DNA of 64,000 nt from Schlesneria sp. (GTDB lineage: Bacteria > Planctomycetota > Planctomycetia > Planctomycetales > Planctomycetaceae). Below, piece by piece: positions 9,461 to 18,052 of the stretch. Position 1 is the first letter of the stretch. The number at the start of each line of letters is the position of its first letter. A program made the translations under genes and the position numbers. Location: NCBI GenBank assembly GCA_028291515.1, contig JAQGHU010000050.1, positions 62,001-126,000 on the forward strand, written 5' to 3'. The notes beneath the pieces were generated by a model. It saw nothing but the letters and a program-made list of their open reading frames with translations. It was not told the origin of the DNA and made no database searches.

Positions 9461-9567
9461 CGTTTAACCGCGTGGGCATCGCCCCGCGCGTCAGATGATC
9501 TCGATGCCACCAATCTAACCTGTCAGCCGCTCGTCCCCGCGCGGGGCGATGCCCACGCGGTTAAACG
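9461..9567. repeat. Perfect 30-bp inverted repeat with 47-nt spacer
   Basis: The arm 9461-9490 (starting CGTTTAACCGCGTGGGCATC) is the exact reverse complement of 9538-9567. The spacer is 9491-9537. There is no transposase in the spacer or flanks, and no U run follows. The element fills most of the gap between the oxidoreductase gene and trpE. Confidence 0.9.
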
Positions 9568-9607
9568 ACTAGACTTCAGTTTTCCGAAACCAGCCCGGTG
9601 TGGTGAC

Positions 9608-11137
9608 ATGCCGGGCTTTGTTACTCGAAAGAGCATTAACGACGACATGACTGCACACTATCCCGATTTTATGACGTTTGAATCGCTGGCCAAAGGGGTC
9701 GACCTGGTCCCCGTTTATCGACGAATGGTCAGCGACACCCTGACGCCCGTCAGTGCTTACTGCCGGTTGCAGGGGGGCGAGAACTCTTTTCTGTTCGAGA
9801 GCGTCGTCGGCGGCGAGCGAATCGGGCGTTACAGTTTTCTGGGTGCCGGACCGATCATGCAGATCGATGCCTACGAGCACACCGTGGCAGTCACTCGGGA
9901 CGGAAAGACAGAGCAGCACACCGTCGATGACCCACTGCAATACTTGCATGACCTGCTGGGAAGTTACCGAGCGCCGCACGTCACTGGGCTGCCGCGATTT
10001 TGTGGCGGAGCAGTGGGATACGCGGGCTATGACACAGTTCGCTACACTGAAAACCTGCCTCATCCACCGCGAGATGATCGCCGACTGCCGGACCTGTCGT
10101 TCGCCTTCTACGATCGAATGGTCGTGTTCGACCATATCCAGAAGACGATCCTGATCGTCGCCTTCGCAGATGTGCGACAGGGGAATCTCGAAGCCGCTTA
10201 TGAAACGGCTTGCAGCCGCGTCGATGAGGTTTGTCACCAACTGTCGCAACCGACCGACAACCTGGAATTCGTCGACATTTCACTGAGTGGCGATCCACAG
10301 CTGCCATTCCGGTCGAATATGACTCGCGATGAGTACGAGACTGCAGTCGAGAAGTGCAAAGAGTACATTCGTGCCGGCGACATCTTTCAAGTTGTCCTCA
10401 GTCAGCGGTTGGAACTGGATACCAAGGCGGATCCGACCGACATTTATCGCGCGCTGCGAGTGGTGAACCCCAGTCCGTATATGTTCCTGGTCCGCACTCC
10501 GGCGGTGACACTGATTGGCAGTTCGCCCGAGATCATGGTTCGAGTCGACGAAGGGATGACGACGATCCGGCCATTGGCGGGGACTCGTCGCCGCGGCAAG
10601 ACCGAAGCCGAGGATCTGGCTTTGGAAAAGGAACTGCTGGCGGATGAAAAGGAAATTGCGGAACACGTGATGCTGGTCGATCTGGCTCGTAACGACGTCG
10701 GTCGCGTTGCCGAATATGGTTCGGTCGCGGTGACCAAGCAATTCGTTGTCGAACGCTATAGCCACGTGATGCACATCAGTTCGGAAGTCGTCGGACGACT
10801 GGCGAGCGACAAGACATCGCTCGACGCTCTTCGTGCAGGGCTTCCGGCCGGGACACTGTCGGGTGCTCCCAAAGTTCGGGCGATGGAAATCATCGACGAA
10901 TTCGAACCGCACCGCCGCGGCCCCTATGGAGGTGCCGTCGGTTACATCGACTTCACCGGCCACATGGACACGTGTATCGCTCTGCGAACGATCGTGATGA
11001 CTGGCAGAACAGCGTATCTGCAAGCGGGAGCCGGGATCGTGGCCGACAGCGTCCCCGCCAGTGAATACGAAGAGACATTGAACAAAGCACGAGGTTTGTT
11101 GAAGGCGATCGAGGTGGCTGAAACGCAATTGTCGTAG
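9608..11137 (+). CDS. trpE: Anthranilate synthase component I
   Basis: Catalyses the glutamine- or ammonia-dependent conversion of chorismate to anthranilate, the first committed step of tryptophan synthesis, together with a TrpG glutaminase. The 509-residue product shows the N-terminal regulatory domain (PVSAYCRL, then [17 protein letters not shown]) and the chorismate-binding domain: [70 protein letters not shown], and a GGAVGYIDF segment. The in-frame ATG at 9647 is an alternative start; neither has a strong Shine-Dalgarno. TrpG and other trp genes are not adjacent. A 30-bp inverted repeat lies immediately upstream. Confidence 0.95.
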   Translation: MPGFVTRKSINDDMTAHYPDFMTFESLAKGVDLVPVYRRMVSDTLTPVSAYCRLQGGENSFLFESVVGGERIGRYSFLGAGPIMQIDAYEHTVAVTRDGKTEQHTVDDPLQYLHDLLGSYRAPHVTGLPRFCGGAVGYAGYDTVRYTENLPHPPRDDRRLPDLSFAFYDRMVVFDHIQKTILIVAFADVRQGNLEAAYETACSRVDEVCHQLSQPTDNLEFVDISLSGDPQLPFRSNMTRDEYETAVEKCKEYIRAGDIFQVVLSQRLELDTKADPTDIYRALRVVNPSPYMFLVRTPAVTLIGSSPEIMVRVDEGMTTIRPLAGTRRRGKTEAEDLALEKELLADEKEIAEHVMLVDLARNDVGRVAEYGSVAVTKQFVVERYSHVMHISSEVVGRLASDKTSLDALRAGLPAGTLSGAPKVRAMEIIDEFEPHRRGPYGGAVGYIDFTGHMDTCIALRTIVMTGRTAYLQAGAGIVADSVPASEYEETLNKARGLLKAIEVAETQLS

Positions 11138-11156
11138 CATTCGAGTCGGAGGATCG

Positions 11157-11735
11157 ATGGCATCAGTCGAGCATCTGCCTGTAGTCGTGACTCCAATCGC
11201 CGGACCGCCGATTTATCGGCGGGAAGACTATGTGGGAGCAGTTCGTCACTTCTTGATCTTTGTTGTCGATGGGGCGGTGATTCTGTTCTTTGTGATGCCT
11301 TTGACCACGACGTTTGCGATCTTTGCAGGTTCTGTAACAGGCACGACGACTCTCTTCATTCCATGGCTGCCATTGCTATGTATTTGGGCTTACCTGGCGG
11401 TATTGAAGCCGTCACGGTATCGCTCGCTCGGCTATTGGGCCGCTGACACCAGGATTGTGACAATCCATGGCAAGACGCCGTCTCCCTTTCGCATGACACT
11501 TCGCCGCTTGTGGGCCCTTTTCTGGTGGTACGGTTCTTTGGGATTCATCCTCGACCTCTTCTGGACGTCGACAAACCGCGAGCGACAAATGCTGCGCGAC
11601 TTGCTGGCCGAGACGCGGTTGATCCGAAGCAAGGCCAAACCGATCGACATCGGCTCAACGACCTATGTCATGATGACTTGCTTGAGCATTGCCGTGATGT
11701 ACACGGAAATTCGAGAAAGACGCGAGTCGAATTGA
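11157..11735 (+). CDS. RDD family membrane protein
   Basis: A 192-residue inner-membrane protein with hydrophobic segments at about residues 30-52, 60-82 and 110-128. The family signature is the Arg-Asp-Asp region: here RHFLIFVVDGAVI in the first helix, SLGYWAADTRIV after the second and RERQMLRDLLAETRLI near the end. RDD proteins are small polytopic proteins of mostly unknown role, sometimes linked to ion transport. A GGAGG ribosome site precedes the ATG by 4 nt. It lies 19 nt after trpE and 12 nt before the next membrane protein, so it is probably co-transcribed with both. Confidence 0.8.
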   Translation: MASVEHLPVVVTPIAGPPIYRREDYVGAVRHFLIFVVDGAVILFFVMPLTTTFAIFAGSVTGTTTLFIPWLPLLCIWAYLAVLKPSRYRSLGYWAADTRIVTIHGKTPSPFRMTLRRLWALFWWYGSLGFILDLFWTSTNRERQMLRDLLAETRLIRSKAKPIDIGSTTYVMMTCLSIAVMYTEIRERRESN

Positions 11736-11747
11736 ATAGGGGGCAGA

Positions 11748-12236
11748 TTGGTTTCCCTGACTGATGAATCGGAACAGGGGATGGCACCCACGGACGAGGC
11801 GGATGCAAATCCCTACACCGCTCCGCAAGCGAACTGCGTGCAGGACGAAGATCTCGCTCTCGTTTTGCGTCGCGTGGTGATGATCTTCCGTCGCATGGGT
11901 TGGGGCGGAGTCCTGCTGTTTGGGACAGTCAGTACGGCCAATTTCGCAATGAATCTGTCTTTCACCAATCCCGATTTTCTGGTGCCGATGATTATTCTGG
12001 GCGTCTACACATTTTTCTTCTGGTCGATGTTGAGGACCGCGACCACGCTGGAAAAGGACTTCGACAGCGCCTATCGGTTCGCTCGCTGGACTGCGATCAT
12101 CGCCGGTGCATTCTTCTTTCCATTCTTGACGTTGCCCTGCTATTTCGCCATTCGCTACATGGAAGAATACCGGCGGCGCTATCCTGTCGAAAATCAGATC
12201 GGCGACTCGCACCTTAACTCTGGGGATCGAGCCTGA
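11748..12236 (+). CDS. Small integral membrane protein, function unknown
   Basis: The 162-residue product begins with a polar cytoplasmic tail containing ANPYTAPQA, an Asn-Pro-Tyr motif often seen near the N terminus of planctomycete membrane proteins, followed by about three hydrophobic segments (residues 50-70, 77-98, 112-136). The start used is TTG at 11748, with a G-rich stretch at about 4 nt; an ATG at 11781 would shorten it by eleven residues. It follows the RDD gene by 12 nt and is likely in the same operon. I do not recognise the family. Confidence 0.65.
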   Translation: MVSLTDESEQGMAPTDEADANPYTAPQANCVQDEDLALVLRRVVMIFRRMGWGGVLLFGTVSTANFAMNLSFTNPDFLVPMIILGVYTFFFWSMLRTATTLEKDFDSAYRFARWTAIIAGAFFFPFLTLPCYFAIRYMEEYRRRYPVENQIGDSHLNSGDRA

Positions 12237-12259
12237 CGATCACCGCTGCTCAGTACCTT

Positions 12260-12952
12260 ATGGCACTCCTCTCAAACTCAAAGCACAGATGGCCACATTC
12301 ATGGTTCGATCGAATCATGACCAACCGCGCGAGGCAGTTGACTCGTCGACTGGAACCTTGGATTCGGACGGGAAGTCAGGTTGCCGACATTGGGTCGGGA
12401 ACGGGGCACAATGCGGAGGCATGGAGGCAGCAGCTTGGCGCTGCTGTCGAAGAATTTGACGTGTCGGATTTGCATTGGATCGGCAGTGGGCCAATCATCT
12501 TTGACGGTCGCACGCTGGTTGTTTCCGATGCGAGCTATTCCGTTGTCACACTTCTGTTCGTCCTGCAATATGCGTCGGATGCGATAGGACTACTGCAGGA
12601 AGTCCGTCGAGTCTCGGCTGGTCGCGTGATCCTGATTCAGTCGACCTATCGAGGGACCTGGGGATACTTCTGGTTGAGGGTTCGTGAATTCGTCTGGGGA
12701 CCGCTCGCGTATGGGGTCGCTCGTTTGGCTGGCATCGTGAAGGGTCCATCGTGCTCCCTGAAGTCTCGAACTCTGTTTACCCGCGAACAACTGGCAGAGC
12801 TCTTTCGAAAAACGAGGCTGGCAGTGATTCACTGCGAACCGGAGAACTGGCCGGGGATGTCGATCAGTCGCGATCTGTATGTACTCGAGTGTGCAGTGAG
12901 GCCATCGATCTCTCCATCATCATCCCCGCTCGCAACGAAGAGCGTTGGCTAG
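12260..12952 (+). CDS. Class I SAM-dependent methyltransferase
   Basis: The 230-residue product has the Rossmann-type methyltransferase motif I (VADIGSGTGHN, residues about 41-51), a post-I acidic region (EEFDVSD) and a motif-IV-like strand (YSVVTLLFVLQY). The acceptor is not evident. The gene's 3' end overlaps the glycosyltransferase gene by 64 nt, and a kinase-fold gene follows, so the three are probably translated from one message. The substrate may be a glycan or lipid head group in the envelope; this is inference from the neighbours. Confidence 0.85.
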   Translation: MALLSNSKHRWPHSWFDRIMTNRARQLTRRLEPWIRTGSQVADIGSGTGHNAEAWRQQLGAAVEEFDVSDLHWIGSGPIIFDGRTLVVSDASYSVVTLLFVLQYASDAIGLLQEVRRVSAGRVILIQSTYRGTWGYFWLRVREFVWGPLAYGVARLAGIVKGPSCSLKSRTLFTREQLAELFRKTRLAVIHCEPENWPGMSISRDLYVLECAVRPSISPSSSPLATKSVG

Positions 12953-13626
12953 GGGCGACGTTGGCGTCTGCTTTCGCCGCCGTCGATCTGGCGGCCGCTC
13001 GACAGATTTCGGCCGAGATTATTGTCGCTGACAACAATAGTCAGGATGCGACGTGGGCGTTGTTGCAGGGATTTTGCAAGCAAGATCGCATTCGGGCGGT
13101 TTGGTCAGGCGAAGCGGGAGCGGCAAGGGCTCGCAATTGCGGACGCCAGCAGGCACGTGGTCGAATTCTGGTCTTTGTGGACGCGGACACGCATCTCCCC
13201 GCGGACGGCCTGATCCGGATCAAGGATTGGTGCGACCGCGAAGGAAAGGAAGCGGGGATAACTCGGCTGGCGGGACTAGAAGGAGGTTGGCGGGCCACTA
13301 TATGGTGGACCTTCTGGGAGCATGTCCGCCGCTTGCCGCTTGCTCATGCCAAAGCGATGCCCGCGCTGATGTTTTGCACCGCGAAGGTCTTCGATGAATT
13401 CGGACCGTTTGATGAAGAGGTGGCGATCGGCGAGGAATGGCCGATCCTGGCAAGCCTCTATCGCCAGCGTCGGCATTGCTTTGTTTATGATCGCTCACTG
13501 ACAGGGCTGACATCCAGTCGTCGTATGGACCGGCAGGTGTTTGGATACTCGCGGACGTTCTTCAAGTACGTCTGGGCCATCCTGCACAAGCCGGGCCGCA
13601 TTAACTACACCGATCGTATCAGATAA
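12889..13626 (+). CDS. Family 2 glycosyltransferase
   Basis: The 245-residue product has a GT-A fold: LSIIIPARNEERWL at the N terminus, VADNNSQDAT for the nucleotide-binding strand, GAARARNCGRQQARG, and the metal-binding DxD motif in VFVDADTHL. These enzymes move a sugar from a nucleotide donor to an acceptor at the membrane or in the cytoplasm. The start is a GTG at 12889, just before the first conserved strand; an upstream in-frame GTG at 12751 would add 46 residues that do not look conserved and would overlap the methyltransferase more deeply. There is no clear Shine-Dalgarno, so translational coupling to the upstream gene is likely. The C-terminal part has aromatic segments that may touch the membrane. 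Confidence 0.87.
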   Translation: MCSEAIDLSIIIPARNEERWLGATLASAFAAVDLAAARQISAEIIVADNNSQDATWALLQGFCKQDRIRAVWSGEAGAARARNCGRQQARGRILVFVDADTHLPADGLIRIKDWCDREGKEAGITRLAGLEGGWRATIWWTFWEHVRRLPLAHAKAMPALMFCTAKVFDEFGPFDEEVAIGEEWPILASLYRQRRHCFVYDRSLTGLTSSRRMDRQVFGYSRTFFKYVWAILHKPGRINYTDRIR

Positions 13627-13645
13627 CCGAGTGAGAGGTCGCAAG

Positions 13646-14422
13646 ATGATCGATCGCGTCAGACTGTTCGTCGCCCGACGGCTGGCGGCGGTTCGATTGC
13701 ATCTCTGGATCGAATCGAGCGACGGCGTCCGCACGAAGTATCGCAAGTGGGGGGCGGATATCTCGATTGTGGTCGGGAATCAATACCTAAGAATTCCGGG
13801 GGCGTTATCTGAATGCTTACGATGCGGTGAGTGGATCGAATGGGAAGTCGCAATCGGCCAGATTTTGGGCCGCAACGTTCAACCTTTGCCAGAACGGCGC
13901 GGAGTCGCATTGCCCTTTATCAGCGGTGAGTCGCTTACGGACTTACTGAAATCGACCGTTTGCTGGGACCAAAAACGGCAGGGGTTGCTTCTCGCGGGAC
14001 AGGCATTGAGAGACTTCCATCAGTGGAAGGTGACCGCCTGTGGCATCGAGAACTGGCCCTTAAGCCATGGTGACGCGACCAGCAACAATGTGATTGTTGA
14101 TCGTCGCGAAGGCCGCGCGAGTTGGATCGATTTCGACATGCGGCATGAAACCGAGCTTTCGGAGTTGGCTCGTCAGGCAGACGACTTGCGAGTGTTGATC
14201 TGGTCCAGCGCCGCTTTGGTCGAGAAATCTGCTTACGAAGAGACCATCGCGTCGGTCTGCGATGGCTATGCTGACACGGAGGTCATCGACGAAATGCGAC
14301 ATTTGACTCAGCGCACACGACTACCGGCAGTCTTTCAGCTCGCTCAGGCTCCACTCAGCACCGCCGAGTTTGGACATCTGCGAGCCATGATGATGGCGCT
14401 GAGACCTAAGCCTGCTGATTGA
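13646..14422 (+). CDS. Protein-kinase-fold phosphotransferase, lipopolysaccharide-kinase-like
   Basis: The 258-residue product contains the catalytic loop of the eukaryotic-like/APH kinase superfamily, HGDATSNNVIVD (His141, Asp143, Asn148), followed by WIDFDMRH in which Asp162-Phe-Asp corresponds to the metal-binding DFG position. The N-terminal lobe is divergent and I cannot place the ATP-binding lysine. The start ATG at 13646 has GAGAGG 8 nt upstream. It follows the glycosyltransferase by 19 nt. Small kinases of this form next to GT2 and methyltransferase genes often phosphorylate sugars of the outer envelope (Kdo/heptose kinase-like), but choline or aminoglycoside-type substrates cannot be excluded. 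Confidence 0.72.
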   Translation: MIDRVRLFVARRLAAVRLHLWIESSDGVRTKYRKWGADISIVVGNQYLRIPGALSECLRCGEWIEWEVAIGQILGRNVQPLPERRGVALPFISGESLTDLLKSTVCWDQKRQGLLLAGQALRDFHQWKVTACGIENWPLSHGDATSNNVIVDRREGRASWIDFDMRHETELSELARQADDLRVLIWSSAALVEKSAYEETIASVCDGYADTEVIDEMRHLTQRTRLPAVFQLAQAPLSTAEFGHLRAMMMALRPKPAD

Positions 14423-14900
14423 CCGCGCCGCCGATCGTTTGCGAGAGGATATTGACGAGGTTCGAGATCGGATCTGATGACGACGTGGAATCGGTCGAAG
14501 AGGTCGACGACGTCGTGTCCGAAGTGGAGTCGGTGGAACTAGTTGTTGTGGCCGGTGGCATGCCACCTCCATGTCGATGATGCGCCCCGTGAGCCTGATG
14601 CATCCCTTTCATGTCCGTCGTCAGTTTCGAGAACGCCTGCTGTGCTCCCGAGACATTGCCGGATTGCAGGGCCGATTGAAGAGACTTCACGTCAGTCCCC
14701 AGCGTTCCGCTCGAAGAAAACGGGCCGGTGGATGACGTGCCTGGCAGGTTTTGGGTGAAACTGGCGAATGCGGACTGTGCATCGGAGAGATTCCCCGACT
14801 GCAGTGCTTTGCCGAGGTTCAGCAAGTCCTGGTTCTGCGGCTTCTGTGTGTTCGATGTCGAATAGGGATAAGTTGAGGACGATACGCTGCCAATGGACAT
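14406..14900 (-). CDS. Protein with duplicated LQSGN-type motif and Ser/Thr/Asp-rich tail
   Basis: The 164-residue product has a strong Shine-Dalgarno (AGGAGGA, 8 nt before the ATG at 14900). Residues about 24-50 and 71-97 are two copies of a helical unit of the form L-x-x-L-x-x-A-L-Q-S-G-N-(L/V)-S-x-A-Q-x-A-F. A His/Gly-rich patch (HQAHGAHHRHGGG) follows, then a low-complexity Ser/Thr/Asp tract, and a hydrophobic C terminus (LVNILSQTIGGAV). There is no signal peptide. The family occurs in many bacteria without known function. The stop overlaps the last 17 nt of the kinase gene on the other strand. Confidence 0.75.
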   Translation of the reverse strand: MSIGSVSSSTYPYSTSNTQKPQNQDLLNLGKALQSGNLSDAQSAFASFTQNLPGTSSTGPFSSSGTLGTDVKSLQSALQSGNVSGAQQAFSKLTTDMKGMHQAHGAHHRHGGGMPPATTTSSTDSTSDTTSSTSSTDSTSSSDPISNLVNILSQTIGGAVNQQA

Positions 14901-15089
14901 GGAAGATTCCTCCTGAGCGATTGCGGAAACCGAAGGCCGCCGAGCCAATTGTTTTTATTCGACTGTCTCGAATATCGACAAGGCGAGCGGACGACTTCTT
15001 CCACCACTGAAAGGCTGTTGAGAAGTTAATGTCCGCAACCTGAAGAGGTGGTACAGATTCTCAGGGGAAGACGAGAAGAGAGGGGGGCG

Positions 15090-15129
15090 ATTGCAAATTG
15101 CGAATTGCAAAATGCCAATTGAAAATTGG
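15090..15129. repeat. Short iterated AATTG/CAATT tract
   Basis: An A/T-rich stretch repeats the words TTGCAAATTG, GAATTGCAAA and CAATTGAAAATTGG in about 40 nt, in an otherwise G-rich gap between the LQSGN-repeat gene and the DUF1501 gene. No gene was seen in 14901-15162. Confidence 0.5.
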
Positions 15130-15162
15130 AAGAAGAGGGCGGGGGAGGGCGAGACGGCGCGG

Positions 15163-16554
15163 TCAGATCAGTCCCGCAATCGGTTCGGCGTTGGCGGCGG
15201 CGATTAATTCGCGGGGAAGGCTGGGGATCAGGCGGACTTCGCTGGGGTCGGTCAGGGTTTGCAGCATTGTCGCGACCAGATTTTTGATGCGGATCGGCTC
15301 GGACGAGGGTTCGCCCGCATCGCGATTGGACTGGCCGATGACGTGGCCGGGCTTGGCTCCGCCGCCGGCGATGAGGAGCGGGGCCAGATTTCCCCAGTGG
15401 TCGCGTCCGCCCCGGTCGTTGACTCGTGGCGTGCGTCCCATTTCGCCCGTGGCGACCAGCATGATCTTTTCGCTGAGGCCTCTGGCGGAGACATCATCAA
15501 GGAACGCCGCGATCGCATGGTCGAGCGGCGGACCCATGTAGCGCATCCCTTCTTCAACTGTCGCATTGTTCACATCGGCATGCATGTCCCAGACGAAACT
15601 GGTGGTGACCGTCACGAAGCCGCAACCGGCTTCGCAGAGGCGGCGAGCCAATAACAAGAGCTTGCCAAGCCCCTTGGCGTTGTCGACATAGTGATTGTAG
15701 TTGTTCCACTTCTTGTTGATCTGATCGGGACGAACGAGCGGGGCAGTGTCGTAGCGAGCGATCGCGGCGGGATCTTCTTTCGACAAATCGAACGCACCGG
15801 CAACGCCACCGATTAGCGTGCTGAAAGCCTGCTCGCGCAGGGGATCGACGGTTTCCAAGCGGCCTCGTTCGTCGAGGCGAAATCGCTGACGATCCAGTTC
15901 TGACAGCAGCGTGCGACGATCACCCAGGCGATCGACAGCGACATGCAGTTCCAGGTTCTGCTGCTGATCACCGCCCGCGCCGGGCACAAACGGGGCATAG
16001 CCCGCTCCCATCTGGCCGACGGATTCGAACTTTCCAAAGCTGGTGATCGCTGGGCCGGTCGTCGAATCGACAGACTGCGGGAACAGCATCGCATTCGTCG
16101 GCATGCCGGTGTCGGGACGATTGGCACCGGCAATGCGTGCGTAAAGCGCACCGATGTTGGCTCCTGCAGTCTCTTTGCAGACGACCGGTTTAATATCGTG
16201 ATTGCCGTCGCCGCTGACATAGGATCGAATGATGCTGAGGCGGTCGGCGCGTTGAGCGAGTTGCGGAAATGATGAGCCAAACGTGATGCCCGGCAATGAC
16301 GTTTGAATCTCACCCGTGACGCTCTGCACACCGACGGGGGCGGTCATCTTGGGATCGAACGTTTCGATCTGGCTGGGTCCGCCGTGCAGGAACAACAGAA
16401 TCACCGACTTGTTCGTGATCGGCAAACCTTTGGCGGCGGCATAGCTCGGGTTCGTGAAACCGTTCACGACGCCAAACGCCCCGGCACCGAAGGCACCGAC
16501 TCGAAGCATTTCGCGACGATGATAGCGGCGGTTCGCATCGAACAGGGTGAGCAT
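15163..16554 (-). CDS. DUF1501 domain-containing protein, exported
   Basis: The 463-residue product starts with a Tat-like signal (HRREMLRVGAFGAGAFG) and continues with the DUF1501 core: SVILLFLHGGPSQIETFDPK near the front, a conserved middle segment with GAGYAPFVPG, and a C-terminal DHWGNLAPLLIAGGG. DUF1501 belongs to the alkaline-phosphatase/sulfatase-like fold and is expanded in Planctomycetota; the substrate is unknown, with export and a hydrolytic role inferred from fold. The ATG at 16554 places the twin arginine properly. The usual DUF1549/DUF1553 cytochrome-type partner is not adjacent. Confidence 0.92.
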   Translation of the reverse strand: MLTLFDANRRYHRREMLRVGAFGAGAFGVVNGFTNPSYAAAKGLPITNKSVILLFLHGGPSQIETFDPKMTAPVGVQSVTGEIQTSLPGITFGSSFPQLAQRADRLSIIRSYVSGDGNHDIKPVVCKETAGANIGALYARIAGANRPDTGMPTNAMLFPQSVDSTTGPAITSFGKFESVGQMGAGYAPFVPGAGGDQQQNLELHVAVDRLGDRRTLLSELDRQRFRLDERGRLETVDPLREQAFSTLIGGVAGAFDLSKEDPAAIARYDTAPLVRPDQINKKWNNYNHYVDNAKGLGKLLLLARRLCEAGCGFVTVTTSFVWDMHADVNNATVEEGMRYMGPPLDHAIAAFLDDVSARGLSEKIMLVATGEMGRTPRVNDRGGRDHWGNLAPLLIAGGGAKPGHVIGQSNRDAGEPSSEPIRIKNLVATMLQTLTDPSEVRLIPSLPRELIAAANAEPIAGLI

Positions 16555-16768
16555 AGGATTGGTTCCCGGCAGGAGATTCAGTGGGACACCCGAATCATAT
16601 CGGCAACATTGGATGCGTGCAATGTGCGAAGTCCATGGACGAGATAACAAGGCGGCAATTGAACTTCATTATCGCTTGCGCGACGGGGTGCTGCATTGCG
16701 ACGATTCGTTGTTACTTCGCAAGGTGAGCGATCACTTTGCATCACATCCGCCCGATTCATCAGAAGTG

Positions 16769-17314
16769 CTAAGAACTCTCAAGGCCGCTGACGCCATCGG
16801 AGGCCGTTGGCATGCTTAATTGGGCCATTGGTTCTTCTCGGACATACAAAACTAAATAGTGATCACCTTGTTTACTCTTGTAGGGCTGTCCCGCACGCCG
16901 AAAGCCATTCTTGTGAAGACAACTTTGCATGGAAACATTGTCTTCTCGTGTCGTGGCGTACACACCCGCTGGTTTTTCGGCATTTAGACATGCCGCGACC
17001 AATTGCCGAGCTAATCCCCTCCCTCGTTTCTCTGGCACTACGTAAACCCAGCCCAATTCGAATGGGAAGAGATTGCTGCTCAAATCAAATCCCGACAGTC
17101 TCGATACTTTCAACCGGTAGCTGTCCGCTGGATTTTTCAATGCGGCGACCCCGACAAGTGTGTCGCCGTCGTGATGGCAGGCAAGTATCGCAGCGTTATC
17201 GATCCTTTCTGTGAGTCCGTTGCTATTAATCTGGTCACCTTCACAGACTAGACGTTCGAAGTTGGAACGAGTCTCTTTTGCCCATTGTGAAGGTGATTTT
17301 GCTTCTGATTTCAT
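16769..17314 (-). CDS. GNAT family N-acetyltransferase
   Basis: The 181-residue product carries the acetyl-CoA-binding core: strand beta-4 ELGWVYVVPE and the motif A loop RGRGLARQLV (residues about 96-105), then a VYATTREDN strand and a MQSCLHKNGFRRAG helix-turn typical of the GNAT C terminus. It transfers an acetyl group from acetyl-CoA to an amine; the acceptor is unknown. It starts 12 nt after the stop of the nuclease-fold gene upstream, so the two are probably one operon. I see no DUF1778-type antitoxin that would mark a TacT-like toxin. Confidence 0.88.
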   Translation of the reverse strand: MKSEAKSPSQWAKETRSNFERLVCEGDQINSNGLTERIDNAAILACHHDGDTLVGVAALKNPADSYRLKVSRLSGFDLSSNLFPFELGWVYVVPEKRGRGLARQLVAACLNAEKPAGVYATTREDNVSMQSCLHKNGFRRAGQPYKSKQGDHYLVLYVREEPMAQLSMPTASDGVSGLESS

Positions 17315-17326
17315 CTAATGCTTCTC

Positions 17327-17974
17327 TCAAGGCTGGACGTCCGAACTGGCCGCAGTGAGTTCGATAAAACCGGCAACCGATGGGCAATCGATAGTGACAA
17401 GCTTGAATCCGACATTGCGAACGACCTTGACCGACCGCCCCTCGGTGACACGGAGGTAGAGTACAACATCTATCACGGATGCGCTGCACTCACCCAAGCC
17501 ACCCAGCACCGTCTCCAGATTACGAGAGAGTTGGCTCCCTGGCGGAGCGATGGGATATCGAATCTCTTCCAGTTGGAGAAACCCTCCTTGTACGGTATGG
17601 AACTCAAGCCAATTTGTTGGCTTGTGCACGTGCCAAGCGGTTAAGTAAGTGCGAAAGAGCTGGTGTCGGCGGATCTGCTCGGAGCGGAGACAGATCGCGT
17701 CACCTTCGATTTCAGTCGATCGACTCCACTTCGCTTCAATAAGATAGACACCAACTGGCGTGCCGACGATGGCATCGAACTCACCGAACTGCGAACTATC
17801 GGCCGTTCCGCCAGGCTGAACAGGGTTGCTTCCTTGCCGTCCAAAACTGGGGCGAAAGAACAAAACTGCATCGGCTTGGGAACTTGGATCTTCTAAGCAA
17901 TCCAAGAACACTTCCATTTGATTAGTGAGCGCCCAGAGGTTGAGTGCATCCTCACCGTAACCAAAAGTCTTCAA
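17327..17974 (-). CDS. PD-(D/E)xK nuclease-fold protein, function unknown
   Basis: The 215-residue product shows a nuclease-superfamily core: GEFDAIVG with Asp67, a 12-residue gap, and YLIEAKWSRS with Glu80-x-Lys82. This D-x(n)-ExK pattern is the metal-binding site of restriction-endonuclease-like folds. There is no obvious DNA-recognition domain. The start is TTG at 17974 with GGAG 7 nt upstream, a credible ribosome site. The family is not one I can name; members of this fold act in DNA repair, restriction or RNA decay. The partner acetyltransferase follows 12 nt downstream. Confidence 0.65.
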   Translation of the reverse strand: MKTFGYGEDALNLWALTNQMEVFLDCLEDPSSQADAVLFFRPSFGRQGSNPVQPGGTADSSQFGEFDAIVGTPVGVYLIEAKWSRSTEIEGDAICLRSEQIRRHQLFRTYLTAWHVHKPTNWLEFHTVQGGFLQLEEIRYPIAPPGSQLSRNLETVLGGLGECSASVIDVVLYLRVTEGRSVKVVRNVGFKLVTIDCPSVAGFIELTAASSDVQP

Positions 17975-18052
17975 CTTAATTCTCCAAATCGCTGAAGGCG
18001 AATCACGATCTCGCGACGAAATTACCTACGCTGCTAGAAGTCTTACTCAGAG

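Noticed and set aside
9461-9567. Insertion sequence with terminal inverted repeats
   Set aside because: The 47-nt spacer cannot encode a transposase and no target duplication is evident; kept only as an inverted repeat.
12751-12888. N-terminal extension of the glycosyltransferase
   Set aside because: The residues before the GTG at 12889 show no family similarity and are better explained as the methyltransferase read in another frame.
16769-17974. Classical GNAT toxin-antitoxin pair
   Set aside because: The upstream protein has a nuclease-like core and is far larger than DUF1778 or RHH antitoxins.
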